A stretch of DNA of 64,000 nucleotides from Prevotella sp. (GTDB lineage: Bacteria; Bacteroidota; Bacteroidia; Bacteroidales; Bacteroidaceae): NCBI GenBank assembly GCA_017412705.1, contig JAFPWS010000079.1:40746-104745 (forward strand), given 5' to 3'. Below are positions 38,933-49,939 of this stretch, one piece after another. The notes under the pieces are model-generated. The model had not been told where the DNA came from. It searched no databases and saw only the letters and a list, made by a program, of their open reading frames with translations. A program made the position numbers and the translations under genes. The first letter of the stretch is position 1. Each line of letters begins with the position of its first letter.

Positions 38933-40756
38933 ATGATGACCAAGAATATCATAAAGTTTGCTTCGTATCTGGCAACAACGCTCGTAGGCGGGAGTCTGCT
39001 CACTTCGTGTGACGACCTCATAAAACCGGCGCTGGAGAACGTGCAGGATATTTCGGAGATGTACAACGACCCGCAGTTTGCCCGTGGCCTGATAGACAAT
39101 GCCTTCCTGGTACTGCCCTACGACGGTTCGTCAGTCAGCGATGTGGCAACCGACGATGCTGTCAGCAACGACAACAGCAATAGCTACAAGATGATGGCCA
39201 CCGGCAACTGGACATCAGAGTCGAACCCTGTTAACCAGTGGGAGACCCGCTACCACGCCATTCAGTATTGTAACCTGTTCCTTGAGAATATCGACAAGGT
39301 ACGCTGGGACTACACCAGCGAGGCCCTCAACCAGATGCACATGGACCTGTATCGCGGCCAGGCCTACGCCCTGCGCGGACTGCACATGTTCTATCTGCTG
39401 CGTGCCCACTGTGGCATGGTGGGCAACGACCTGATGGGTGTGCCCATCCATTTGGAGTCCGAGGGCAAGTCTTCTGACTTCAACCTGCCCCGCAACACCT
39501 TCAAGGACTGCATCGACCAGATTATGGCCGACTTTGACGAGGCCCTGAAGTATGTTCCTGCCGAGTATGGCGACGTCAGTTCCGGTAACGTACCTCAGAA
39601 GTATGCTTCCATCGGTGCTACCGACGCAGAGTACAACCGCGCCTTCGGAAACATGCAGCGCGGTAAGATTGACGGCAACATCATTGCTGCCTTCAAGGCC
39701 CAGGTAGCCATCTTCGCTGCCTCACCCGCCTATACTGCAGGTGGTGCCATGACCTACGAGCAGGCTGCCAAGTATGCTGCCGACTATCTGAAGCTCCGTG
39801 GCGGCCTGGCCGCTGTAGACCCCACAGGATGGAAGTGGTTTGCAGAGAAGAGCTTTATTAATAATTATAAGTTCACCGACCCCGACCCCGTAGAGGTGGT
39901 ATGGCGCGGCACGGTAGGCGACAGCCACTCCATGGAGTCCGACTGCTTCCCGCCGTCACTCGAAGGCAACGGCCGTATCAACCCCACCCAGAACCTGGTA
40001 GATGCCTTCCCTATGGCCAATGGCTATCCCATCAGCGATGCTGCATCAGGCTATGATGCCGCGAACCCCTACGAGAACCGCGACCCCCGTCTGCGTACGT
40101 ACATCCTGGTCAATGGCGACCCCATGGGTGTCAACAGCACGCCTATCAACACGCAGGCAGACTCTGACCCCAAGAAGCTGGACGGTCTGAACAAGGAGGT
40201 AGGCCGCTCTACCACTACGGGCTACTACATGCGTAAGCTGTTGCGCGACGACGTCAACCTCAACCCCTCGAGCACGACCGACCAGCGCCACTTCGGTATC
40301 CGCATCCGTACCACGGAGATTCTGCTCGACTATGCCGAGGCTGCCAACGAGGTCAGTGGTCCGCTGGCCAACGTGGGTGGAGCCAATTTCTCAGCCTACG
40401 ACATTATCAAGGCCATCCGCGCCCGCGTACACAGTGGCGAGGATTGGGCCGACGCCTATCTGGAGAGCATCAAAGGCGACCAGGCCAAGATGCGCGAGCT
40501 CATCCGCAACGAGCGTCGCCTGGAGCTGTGCTTCGAGAACCACCGCTTCTGGGACCTGCGCCGCTGGAAGGCCAACCTCACCGAGGGAGCCAAGGGTGTC
40601 AGCATCACCACCTCTGCCGCCGGTGTCACAAACTATCAGAAGATTGATGTGGAGTCCCGACAGTATCAGGAGTATATGATCTATGGTCCTATTCCCTATT
40701 CAGAACTGCTCAAGTGGAGCAACTTGCAGCAAAACAACGGATGGTCAAGTAACTAA
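38933..40756 (+). CDS. xusD: SusD-like glycan-binding lipoprotein, second pair
   Basis: The signal peptide has a lipobox (LVGGSLLTSC) and SusD-like features: MHMDLYRGQAYALRGLHMFYLLRAH, FRWxL-type C-terminal motif RNERRLELCFENHRFWDLRRWK. It has 607 residues. It pairs with the SusC gene upstream (31 bases) for oligosaccharide capture. Confidence 0.94.
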   Translation: MMTKNIIKFASYLATTLVGGSLLTSCDDLIKPALENVQDISEMYNDPQFARGLIDNAFLVLPYDGSSVSDVATDDAVSNDNSNSYKMMATGNWTSESNPVNQWETRYHAIQYCNLFLENIDKVRWDYTSEALNQMHMDLYRGQAYALRGLHMFYLLRAHCGMVGNDLMGVPIHLESEGKSSDFNLPRNTFKDCIDQIMADFDEALKYVPAEYGDVSSGNVPQKYASIGATDAEYNRAFGNMQRGKIDGNIIAAFKAQVAIFAASPAYTAGGAMTYEQAAKYAADYLKLRGGLAAVDPTGWKWFAEKSFINNYKFTDPDPVEVVWRGTVGDSHSMESDCFPPSLEGNGRINPTQNLVDAFPMANGYPISDAASGYDAANPYENRDPRLRTYILVNGDPMGVNSTPINTQADSDPKKLDGLNKEVGRSTTTGYYMRKLLRDDVNLNPSSTTDQRHFGIRIRTTEILLDYAEAANEVSGPLANVGGANFSAYDIIKAIRARVHSGEDWADAYLESIKGDQAKMRELIRNERRLELCFENHRFWDLRRWKANLTEGAKGVSITTSAAGVTNYQKIDVESRQYQEYMIYGPIPYSELLKWSNLQQNNGWSSN

Positions 40757-40779
40757 CAATGTAAAATTCTAAAAAAACT

Positions 40780-41838
40780 ATGAATAAGAAAATATCATAT
40801 ATGCTCAGCATGCTGCTGGCCACTGCCCTGTTCACCTCGTGCAAGAATGGCGATGCAGATTTCCCCGACTACGAGGGTGGCACAACCGTCTACTTTGCCT
40901 ATCAGTATCCCGTACGCACCATCGTGCTGGGTGACGATGAGTATGACGTCACACTCGACCACGCCCACAAGTGCCAGATCAAGGCCACCTTCGGAGGCTC
41001 TTACAATGGCTCTAACGGCAGCGTGACGGTGGCTGTGGACCCCACGCTTTGTGACAACCTGACCTTCGAAGACGGCACGCCCGTCAAGGTTATGCCCAAA
41101 GAGTTTTATGAGCTGTCGCCCACCACGCTGCCTTTCAACGGCACCATGAACGGCACTGCCGAGGTACAGCTTACCGACGAATTCTTCAAAAACGCTGATG
41201 CTGTCAAGAATACCTACGTCATCCCTCTGGTCATCGTTGACCAGACGGGTTTCGGCAAGGTTCTGTCAGGTACGCTGAAGGAAGGTGGAAGCCCCGTCCG
41301 TACCGATGCCTCGCAGTGGGAAATCCTGCCCATGGACTATGTGCTCTACTGTGTCAAGTTCCAGAACAAGTACAGTGGCTACTGGCTCACTCACGGCACT
41401 ACCTCTATCGATAACATCGAGAAGGCCCAGACACGCCAGATTGAGAGCACTTCGATGACTGGTTGTATCTACCATGCCACTTGGACTACCAACGATTACT
41501 GGCGGTACAAACGCGACGATAAAGGCAACAAGACCACAGAGACTGAGAAGGTGTCGATGACCTACAACATCGACCTCACGCTCACCTTTGATGCTGCCGA
41601 CAAATGTACTATTACAGCCACGGGTCTCAATGCCACGGGTTCAGGTACATGGACCGACAGCGGTGCCAAGGCATCGTGGGGCAACAAGGACCGCGACCTT
41701 CTGGAGGTCAGCTACCAGATACCGGCTATCGACACTGACGAACTGGGTAACATCATCAATGTTAATGTCAGCGAGAAGCTGGTATGGCAGCGCAGTGGCG
41801 TGGTAAGAGAAGAGTTCTCTCCCATCTACACAAAGTAA
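40780..41838 (+). CDS. xusE: Surface glycan-binding lipoprotein (XusE-like)
   Basis: The 352 residues have a lipobox (LATALFTSC), then DUF1735-like (DEYDVTLDHAHKCQIKATFGGSYNG, DQTGFGKVLSGT) and further beta-sandwich regions. Proteins at this place after SusD in Bacteroidetes loci are usually surface glycan-binding proteins. No catalytic motif was recognised. It lies between the second SusD and the GH10 xylanase, as XusE does in the Xus operon by recall. Confidence 0.75.
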   Translation: MNKKISYMLSMLLATALFTSCKNGDADFPDYEGGTTVYFAYQYPVRTIVLGDDEYDVTLDHAHKCQIKATFGGSYNGSNGSVTVAVDPTLCDNLTFEDGTPVKVMPKEFYELSPTTLPFNGTMNGTAEVQLTDEFFKNADAVKNTYVIPLVIVDQTGFGKVLSGTLKEGGSPVRTDASQWEILPMDYVLYCVKFQNKYSGYWLTHGTTSIDNIEKAQTRQIESTSMTGCIYHATWTTNDYWRYKRDDKGNKTTETEKVSMTYNIDLTLTFDAADKCTITATGLNATGSGTWTDSGAKASWGNKDRDLLEVSYQIPAIDTDELGNIINVNVSEKLVWQRSGVVREEFSPIYTK

Positions 41839-41858
41839 ACATCTAAAAACTCGAGACA

Positions 41859-43985
41859 ATGAAAAAGCAATTCATCATATTAGCACTCGGAGCCGCCATG
41901 GCGGCTTCCTGTGCCGACGAGTTCAACACCAGCAACTATGCGGTGGACCGTCCTGCCAAGACGGCGGAGTACGCCTACCTGAACGACTACATGCCGCTGA
42001 AGCAGTATGTGTCCAACCCCGACTTCAAGTTAGGTATTGGTACTACCGTCAGCGACTACCTGCAGAAGGAACTCGTCTATGCCCTGACCAACTCCAACTT
42101 CAACGAGACGGTGGCTGGCAATGCCATGAAGATGGCATCGTGTGTCAACTCTGATAACGGCAGCATGGACTTCAGCACCGTTTCCGAATACGTCAACACC
42201 GCCACCGAGGCCGGCCTCAGCGTCTATGGACACACCCTGGCCTGGCATGCCCAGCAGCCCGTCAAGTGGCTCAACAGCCTGCTCAAGGACAAGGAGCTTG
42301 ACATCGACCCCGATGCCAAGATAGAGACCCTTATCAACACCATGGACTATGGCACGATGGCCGACGGCCCGTTCCCCCACTATCCCATGGGTTGCGAGCC
42401 TCCCATCATCAACGGAGCCCTGCACTTCGTGCCCACAGGAGCCTGGAGCCAGTTCTTCATCTTCCCCGGCGGACAGAATCCGCTGGCCGAGGGCGACTAC
42501 CTCTGCCGCCTCTACATGGCTTCCGACAAGGAGGCTGGCGGTGTGCAGCTGACCATCCAGAACGGATGGGGCGGCGACGCTGACAACAAGACCGTTGCCA
42601 TTCCCCTCGAGGCTGGCGACGTGGTGTACGAGCTGCAGTTCCCCGGTGTCGTCGGCGGCAACTACGACTGTATCCTGAAGCCCCAGACTGCTGACGCCAC
42701 CCTCGACGTGAAGAAGATTGAGTTCTACAAGCTCGAGAGCCCCGCTGTCGAGGTCGAGGTGGAAGTCAACTTCTACACCTATGAGACGAAGGCCGACGGC
42801 CCCTTCCCCCACTATCCCATGGGTTGCGAGCCTCCCATCATCAACGGAGCGCTGCACTTCGTGCCCACAGGAGCCTGGAGCCAGTTCTTCGTAGTGCCTG
42901 GTGGTGACAACCAGCTTGACGAGGGCGACTATGTCTTCTATGTTGACATGGCAGCCGACAAGGATGCCTCTGGCGTGCAGCTCACCGTCCAGAACGGCTG
43001 GGGTAACGATGCCCAGAACTTCTCTGCCGCCGTCCCCGTCGAGGCAGGCCGCCACACCTACGCACTCAAGTTCCCGGGCATCACGGGTTCGCCCAGCAAG
43101 GGCTACGACTGTATCCTGAAGCCTCAGACCGCCGATGCCACGCTCGACTTCTACTCACTGCGCGTATGCAAGATTGAGAAGCTCAACTCCATACCTCTCA
43201 CTCCCGAGGAGAAGAAAGACACCCTCACATGGGCCATGGACCGCTGGATTGCTGGCATGATGGAAGCCTGCGACGGCAAGGTCAAGGCGTGGGATGTCGT
43301 CAACGAGGCCATCTCTGGTGGCAATGCCGACAGCGAGGGCGTCTATGCCCTGCAACACGGCTCGGAGGGGAATACTACCGACTTCTTCTGGCAGGACTAC
43401 CTTGACGACTACGACTATGTACGTACCGCCGTTCGTCTGGCCCGCCAGTACGGCCCCGAGGATATCAAGCTCTTCATCAACGACTACAACCTCGAGAGCG
43501 ACTGGGACCAGAACGGCAAGCTGCGCTCGCTCATCGCCTGGATCAAGCGTTGGGAGTCCGACGGCCAGACCAGGATTGACGGTATCGGCTCGCAGATGCA
43601 CATCTCGTGCTATGCCGACGCCAAGACCCAGGAGTCGAAGAAGAACGCCATCACCAACATGTTCAAGCTGATGGCCGCCTCAGGAAAGCTCTGCCGAATC
43701 AGCGAGCTCGACATGGGTTATGTCGATGCCAACGGCAACAGCGTTGCCACGGGCAACATGACGGAGGAGCAGCACAAGCAGATGGCCGAGCTCTACAATT
43801 TCGTCATCAAGTCGTATCTCGAAATCATCCCTGCCGCACAGCAGTGGGGCATCTGCCAGTGGTGCGCTACCGACGCTCCTACCGACAGTGGCTGGCGTGG
43901 TGGCGAACCCGTCGGACTCTGGGATATCAATTATTATCGCAAGCACACCTATGCAGGTTTTGCAGACGGTCTGGCTGGTGAATAA
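41859..43985 (+). CDS. xyn10C: GH10 endo-xylanase lipoprotein with two CBMs inserted in the barrel
   Basis: This is the surface endo-xylanase that cuts xylan for uptake. The lipobox ends at Cys18 (MAASC). The GH10 barrel opens (SVYGHTLAWH), is interrupted at about residues 160-440 by two CBM4/22-like modules with nearly the same sequence (PMGCEPPIINGALHFVPTGA in each), and resumes (DTLTWAMDRWIAGMM). Acid/base Glu483 (WDVVNEAI) and nucleophile Glu616 (RISELDMG) are both in the second half. CBMs inserted in GH10 are known for the PUL xylanases of this clade. It ends the six-gene operon. Confidence 0.95.
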   Translation: MKKQFIILALGAAMAASCADEFNTSNYAVDRPAKTAEYAYLNDYMPLKQYVSNPDFKLGIGTTVSDYLQKELVYALTNSNFNETVAGNAMKMASCVNSDNGSMDFSTVSEYVNTATEAGLSVYGHTLAWHAQQPVKWLNSLLKDKELDIDPDAKIETLINTMDYGTMADGPFPHYPMGCEPPIINGALHFVPTGAWSQFFIFPGGQNPLAEGDYLCRLYMASDKEAGGVQLTIQNGWGGDADNKTVAIPLEAGDVVYELQFPGVVGGNYDCILKPQTADATLDVKKIEFYKLESPAVEVEVEVNFYTYETKADGPFPHYPMGCEPPIINGALHFVPTGAWSQFFVVPGGDNQLDEGDYVFYVDMAADKDASGVQLTVQNGWGNDAQNFSAAVPVEAGRHTYALKFPGITGSPSKGYDCILKPQTADATLDFYSLRVCKIEKLNSIPLTPEEKKDTLTWAMDRWIAGMMEACDGKVKAWDVVNEAISGGNADSEGVYALQHGSEGNTTDFFWQDYLDDYDYVRTAVRLARQYGPEDIKLFINDYNLESDWDQNGKLRSLIAWIKRWESDGQTRIDGIGSQMHISCYADAKTQESKKNAITNMFKLMAASGKLCRISELDMGYVDANGNSVATGNMTEEQHKQMAELYNFVIKSYLEIIPAAQQWGICQWCATDAPTDSGWRGGEPVGLWDINYYRKHTYAGFADGLAGE
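42359..42890 (+). repeat. Near-identical 100-bp DNA repeat in the two CBM modules of xyn10C
   Basis: Bases 42359-42458 and 42791-42890 are 98% identical (two differences), 432 bp or 144 codons apart. The flanks of the two modules are more divergent. This points to recent gene conversion or a young duplication. Confidence 0.9.
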
Positions 43986-44033
43986 TACCCCATTACCCGC
44001 CCAAGGGTAATTTTTAGAACTTTACATGTGAAA

Positions 44034-44064
44034 GTGTCGGGCTCGTGAGAGTCCGACACCTTTT
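44034..44064 (+). terminator. Terminator after the Xus operon
   Basis: GTGTCGGGCTC and GAGTCCGACAC (11-bp stem with one G-T) enclose loop GTGA and are followed by C and four T. It lies 49 bases past the xyn10C stop. A partial copy of this hairpin's right half (GCTCGTGAGAGTCCGACACC) recurs at 44112. Confidence 0.8.
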
Positions 44065-44073
44065 GTAAGGAAG

Positions 44074-44096
44074 TGTCGCAACGCGACAACTTTTTT
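44074..44096 (+). terminator. Second terminator after the Xus operon
   Basis: TGTCGC and GCGACA pair around a 3-base loop, followed by AC and six T. Confidence 0.7.
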
Positions 44097-44152
44097 CAGA
44101 AAGGGGGCGTAGCTCGTGAGAGTCCGACACCTTTTGTGTTCTCTCTCGTCAC

Positions 44153-44170
44153 CTCCCCCTTCGGGGGGAG
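44153..44170. other. UUCG-loop hairpin in intergenic DNA
   Basis: CTCCCCC and GGGGGAG form a perfect 7-bp stem closed by TTCG. It is part of the 515-base gap between xyn10C and the CE6-CE1 gene, with the terminators, a 22-bp tandem repeat and the promoter. No gene is supported in this gap. Confidence 0.6.
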
Positions 44171-44196
44171 AAAGGGAGGGGGCTGAAGGGAGTCTT

Positions 44197-44276
44197 GCCC
44201 CGTCCTCTGTCAAATCGCGCCCCGTCCTCTGCCAAATCGTGCCCGGCTTGCTGCCAGATCGCGCCCGGTCCGCCAG
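44197..44276. repeat. 22-bp tandem repeat, GC-rich
   Basis: Three full copies and a partial fourth begin at 44197, 44219, 44241 and 44263 (exact 22-bp period). The consensus runs from GCCCCGTCCTCTG to CCAAATCGC. It is not palindromic. Confidence 0.8.
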
Positions 44277-44390
44277 CCCCTTCGGGACACTGCAAAGGTA
44301 CGAAGGGGTTCCGGCTTGTCTCAGGATGGGCGTTCTTGTTGCGTGCAGCGTGTGAAGATTACGAGCATTTCGCCCTCGTGTGGGGCACGA

Positions 44391-46423
<2,033 letters not shown>

Positions 46424-46432
46424 CAACATAAA

Positions 46433-46464
46433 AACCAAGAAAAACCTGTTTTTCTTGGTTTTTT
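46433..46464 (+). terminator. Terminator after the CE6-CE1 gene
   Basis: CCAAGAAAAA and TTTTTCTTGG form a 10-bp stem with loop CCTG followed by six T, ten bases past the stop. A partial copy of its right half lies at 46531-46556. Confidence 0.85.
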
Positions 46465-46556
46465 GCTCGCTGTCGTTAACTTTCTCCCAAGGGAGAAGTT
46501 ACTCTCGCTCGAAAACAAAAGAAAATTCTGTGTTTTTTCTTGGTTTTTTGCTCGCT
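46447..46556. repeat. Duplicated terminator half flanking a small hairpin
   Basis: TG-T5-CTTGG-T6-GCTCGCT (46447-46471) recurs with one extra T at 46531-46556. Between them CTTTCTCCC and GGGAGAAG form a hairpin (46481-46499). Confidence 0.6.
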
Positions 46557-46578
46557 TATTCGTAATTTTGTCGGCAAG

Positions 46579-48033
46579 ATGAACGTATTCACCAAAGTCA
46601 TCCATCGAACCTTGTCCGCAAAACTCAGCTTTTGGGTGCTGGCGATAGTGTCTATGCTGTTCGTAGTCACACTGTCCGTCATGTTCTACTACGCCCGTGA
46701 GGCCATCAGGAAGGAAGCAATGGATGAGGCCCGCCAGGCCTTGGAGTCGACAGCGCTGAACATTGACAATACGCTGAAAAAGGTGGAGGTGGCCGTCACC
46801 AACATGCAGTGGAACGTGGAGAACCACTTGGACGAGCCGGAGCGGATGATGGTGTACACGCGAAAAATAGTGGAGACGATGCCTGACATTACAGGGTGTG
46901 CCATAGCCTTCGAGCCCGACTTCTATCCGAAGAAGGGACGCCTGTATATGGCTTACCACTTCCGTCAGGGCGACAGCATCGTGGAGGCTGACCATTTCGG
47001 GAATACTCCCTATGTGGAGCAGAAATGGTTTACGGAGCCCATCAGGAGTGATGCCCCCGCATGGATAGAGGATGGCAAGGAGAATATTGGAAGCGGCATG
47101 CCCGTTGCCTCGTATAGCGTGCCCATCCATCACAAAGGCAGGGCGGTGGGCGTGCTGGCCTTCGACGTGTCGCTGGTGTGGCTGTCGAAGATGGTGCAGG
47201 AGACGCGTCCCTTCCCCAATACGTTCTGCGCTGTGATGGCCAGGGACGGCTCCTTCGTAGTGCACCCTGACACAACGCAGTTGGTGGCCGGCGCTGTGTA
47301 CAACCAGATAAAGTACTGGCCTGGCGACCAGCAGCAGTACAAGCAGCTGGCCGAGGCCATGATGAGCGGGCAGAGCGGCGAGATGAAGGTCAACTTCTTC
47401 GGTTTCGACAACTGGGTGTTCTTCAAGCCATTCAAGAATACGGGGTGGAGCATCAATATCGTGTGCCCAGAGTACGAACTTCTGGCCGACTACCACACTC
47501 TGCAGAGATTCACCCTGATACTAATTGGTGTCGGCCTGCTGGCGTTGCTCTTGTTCTGCCTGCTGTATGTCATGCTGCAGCTGCGTCCTTTGCGTGTGCT
47601 GTCCATGAAGGCCCGGCGCATTGCCGAGGGCCACTATGACACACCGATAGAGGAGACGCGTCGGCAGGACGAGATAGGCAGTCTGCAGAACAGCTTCGCC
47701 TCCATGCAGCGTTCGCTGGTGGACCATCTGGCAGAGACGGAGCGCCAGACCAAGCGTCTCATGGAGCGTAAGGCGTCGTTGGAGGCAGCCTACGAACAGG
47801 TGCAGGAGGCCAACCGAGTGCAGTCGGACTTCCTGAGTAACGTAACGGACCAGATGAACCAGCCTCTGAACGACATCAGCGCGTCAGTCGCTGACATCAT
47901 GAAGCACCATAAGGAGATGACGCAGGATGACATCCAGCGGCATGCCGACCGGATACAGCAGCATACTTTTACCGTCATCAACTTGCTGGACCAGATTCTG
48001 CAGGTGACAATGAAGAAAGGAGGTGGGAGATGA
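46579..48033 (+). CDS. Cache-HAMP sensor with a degenerate, His-less kinase domain
   Basis: The 484 residues contain a membrane segment (FWVLAIVSMLFVVTLSVMFYY), a double-Cache-like extracellular sensor (about 40-300), a second membrane segment (LILIGVGLLALLLFCLLYVML), a HAMP domain (LRPLRVLSMKARRIAEGHYD), a coiled coil and a HisKA-like end. The position of the phospho-acceptor reads NVTDQMNQPL where the family has MSHELRTPL, so Asp424 replaces His. No ATPase domain follows. It therefore cannot autophosphorylate by the usual route. It is similar to the next protein throughout the sensor and overlaps it by 4 bases. It may act as a sensory partner. Confidence 0.85.
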   Translation: MNVFTKVIHRTLSAKLSFWVLAIVSMLFVVTLSVMFYYAREAIRKEAMDEARQALESTALNIDNTLKKVEVAVTNMQWNVENHLDEPERMMVYTRKIVETMPDITGCAIAFEPDFYPKKGRLYMAYHFRQGDSIVEADHFGNTPYVEQKWFTEPIRSDAPAWIEDGKENIGSGMPVASYSVPIHHKGRAVGVLAFDVSLVWLSKMVQETRPFPNTFCAVMARDGSFVVHPDTTQLVAGAVYNQIKYWPGDQQQYKQLAEAMMSGQSGEMKVNFFGFDNWVFFKPFKNTGWSINIVCPEYELLADYHTLQRFTLILIGVGLLALLLFCLLYVMLQLRPLRVLSMKARRIAEGHYDTPIEETRRQDEIGSLQNSFASMQRSLVDHLAETERQTKRLMERKASLEAAYEQVQEANRVQSDFLSNVTDQMNQPLNDISASVADIMKHHKEMTQDDIQRHADRIQQHTFTVINLLDQILQVTMKKGGGR

Positions 48034-49937
48034 GAAATCCCATCCAGCGCATCCGTCAGTCGCTGACGCTCAAACTGACCATAGGCATCCTGGCGTTTGT
48101 CGTGACGCTCTTCGTGGTGAGCCTCGGCTTCCTGTTCCTGCAGTCGCGTCAGATGCTGAGGGGTGAGGCCATGGACCATGCGGAGCGCGTGCTGGACAAT
48201 ACGGCCCTGAGGGTTCGCAACTGTCTGGACGAGGTCGAGGTGGCCACACAGCATGCAGAATGGCAGGTGTATGCCCATCTTGAGCCTGACTCGCTGCTGG
48301 CGTTCACCCACCGGGTGGTAGCGCTGAACCCCAACATCAATGGCTGTTCCATCACCACCGAGCCCTACTTCTTTACGCAGTTCGGGCGTTACTTCTCGGC
48401 TTACTCCGTCAGGCAGAACGACTCTGTCAAGACGGTGCGCGAGGGCGAATACGAATACTTCGACAAGGTGTGGTACAGCACGCCGCGAGTGAAGGGCAAG
48501 GCAGTGTGGGTGGACCCCTTCGACGACTACAACGAGGGTACGCTGTCGTCGGAAGAGATAATAGCCTCGTATTGCAAACCGCTGTATAACGAGCGTCACC
48601 AGCTGATAGGAGTGCTCTCCACGGACCTCTCGCTGACCAAGCTCTCGCGTACCATCACGGCGGAAAAGCCCTTCCCTAACTCCTACACGATGATGTTAGG
48701 TCACAGGGGACACTACTTTGTGCACCCCGACACTACGAAACTGCTGCATACCACGATACTGGACGGCATAGACCCCAAGGCCCATCTGGACATCGTCGAG
48801 CTGGCCCTGCAGATGATGGAGGGCAAGACGGGCAACGTGTATGCAAACATTGACGGACAGCGCTGCATCGTGTTCTACCAGCCATTGGAAGGAACGGACT
48901 GGAGCATCGCGCTGGTCTGCATGGAGAGCGACATCCTGGGCGCCTACCACCAGTTAGGCTTCATCGTCATTCCGCTGTTAGTGGTGGGTCTGCTGATTAT
49001 CCTGCTGTTCTGCCGCAAGACCATCAAGCACTTCATACAGCCTGTCAACGAGCTGGTAGACCAGTCGCGACATATTGCCGACGGACACTTCGACGAGCAG
49101 ATGGCCCTAAGCTCGCGCAAGGATGAGATAGGACAGTTGCAGAACAGTTTTGTGCACATGCAACAGTCTATCAACCAGCATGTCACCAGGCTGCAAAGCG
49201 TGAACCAGGAGGCGGAGCAGTGTAACTGCGAGCTGTCCAAAGCCAACGTGCTGGTGGCCGAGGCCGAGCAGAAGAAGACGGAGTTCATACAGGATGTGCT
49301 CCACCAGATACGTACGCCGCTGAACATCATACAGGGCTTCGTACAGGTGTTGCGCGACGGCTATGGCGTCATTCCTGACGGCGAGACGAATCGCATACTG
49401 GAAACCATGCAGCACAATGCCATCAGCGTCACACGCATGGTCAACATGCTGGTGACGGCATCCACCTTCAACGGCTATACGGTGGTAGAGCGCAACGACT
49501 TTGTCAGATGCAACAAGATAGCCCACGAGGCTGCTGTTGTCTACCACCAGCGCCCTCCCGAGACGATAGACCTGCGTGTGGAGACGGAGGTGCCTGACAG
49601 CCTGCGCATCCATACGAACAAGAGCTACCTGACGAAGACGCTCAACGAGTTGCTCTACAATGCCAAGAAGTTCACCAACGAGGGTGTTGTCGTGCTGCGT
49701 GTGAAGGCTACAGACGAGAAGGTGCAGTTCGTCGTCGAGGATACGGGTTCTGGTATTGCCGAGGCTGACCGCGAGCGCATCTTCACCCAGTTCTTCAAGC
49801 ACGACGGCTTTACGGAGGGCCTGGGCCTTGGCCTGCCTGTCTGTAAGCAGCATGCCAGGCAGCTGGGGGGTGACCTCATCTACGACGATACCTATGAACA
49901 CGGCTCGCGTTTCATATTGGAACTTCCCAAAAGCTGA
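48030..49937 (+). CDS. Cache-HAMP sensor histidine kinase
   Basis: The 635 residues have the same layout as the preceding sensor (LTIGILAFVVTLFVVSLGFLF, Cache-like domain, LLVVGLLIILLFC, HAMP), but the HisKA motif VLHQIRTPL keeps His425. A full ATPase domain follows: N box NELLYNAKKFTNE, G1 VEDTGSGIAE, G2 FTEGLGLGLPV. No response regulator is adjacent. The nearest receiver is in the HTCS 4 kb downstream. Start ATG overlaps the previous stop (ATGA). Cache sensing in the xylan locus suggests a soluble sugar or acid ligand, but this is inference. Confidence 0.9.
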   Translation: MRNPIQRIRQSLTLKLTIGILAFVVTLFVVSLGFLFLQSRQMLRGEAMDHAERVLDNTALRVRNCLDEVEVATQHAEWQVYAHLEPDSLLAFTHRVVALNPNINGCSITTEPYFFTQFGRYFSAYSVRQNDSVKTVREGEYEYFDKVWYSTPRVKGKAVWVDPFDDYNEGTLSSEEIIASYCKPLYNERHQLIGVLSTDLSLTKLSRTITAEKPFPNSYTMMLGHRGHYFVHPDTTKLLHTTILDGIDPKAHLDIVELALQMMEGKTGNVYANIDGQRCIVFYQPLEGTDWSIALVCMESDILGAYHQLGFIVIPLLVVGLLIILLFCRKTIKHFIQPVNELVDQSRHIADGHFDEQMALSSRKDEIGQLQNSFVHMQQSINQHVTRLQSVNQEAEQCNCELSKANVLVAEAEQKKTEFIQDVLHQIRTPLNIIQGFVQVLRDGYGVIPDGETNRILETMQHNAISVTRMVNMLVTASTFNGYTVVERNDFVRCNKIAHEAAVVYHQRPPETIDLRVETEVPDSLRIHTNKSYLTKTLNELLYNAKKFTNEGVVVLRVKATDEKVQFVVEDTGSGIAEADRERIFTQFFKHDGFTEGLGLGLPVCKQHARQLGGDLIYDDTYEHGSRFILELPKS

Positions 49938-49939
49938 GA

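Noticed and set aside
37687-39099. A 470-residue open frame on the minus strand across the SusC/SusD junction.
   Set aside because: Antisense shadow of xusC and xusD; no start signal or motif.
44293-44300. Minus-strand TACCTTTG box upstream of no gene (a similar box is at 62511-62518).
   Set aside because: A single 8-base match without a -33 box or a gene; mentioned only as a possible antisense start.
44116-44355. Small plus-strand open frame (79 residues) between xyn10C and the esterase gene.
   Set aside because: It is made of the terminator copy, UUCG hairpin and 22-bp tandem repeats, which do not look coding.
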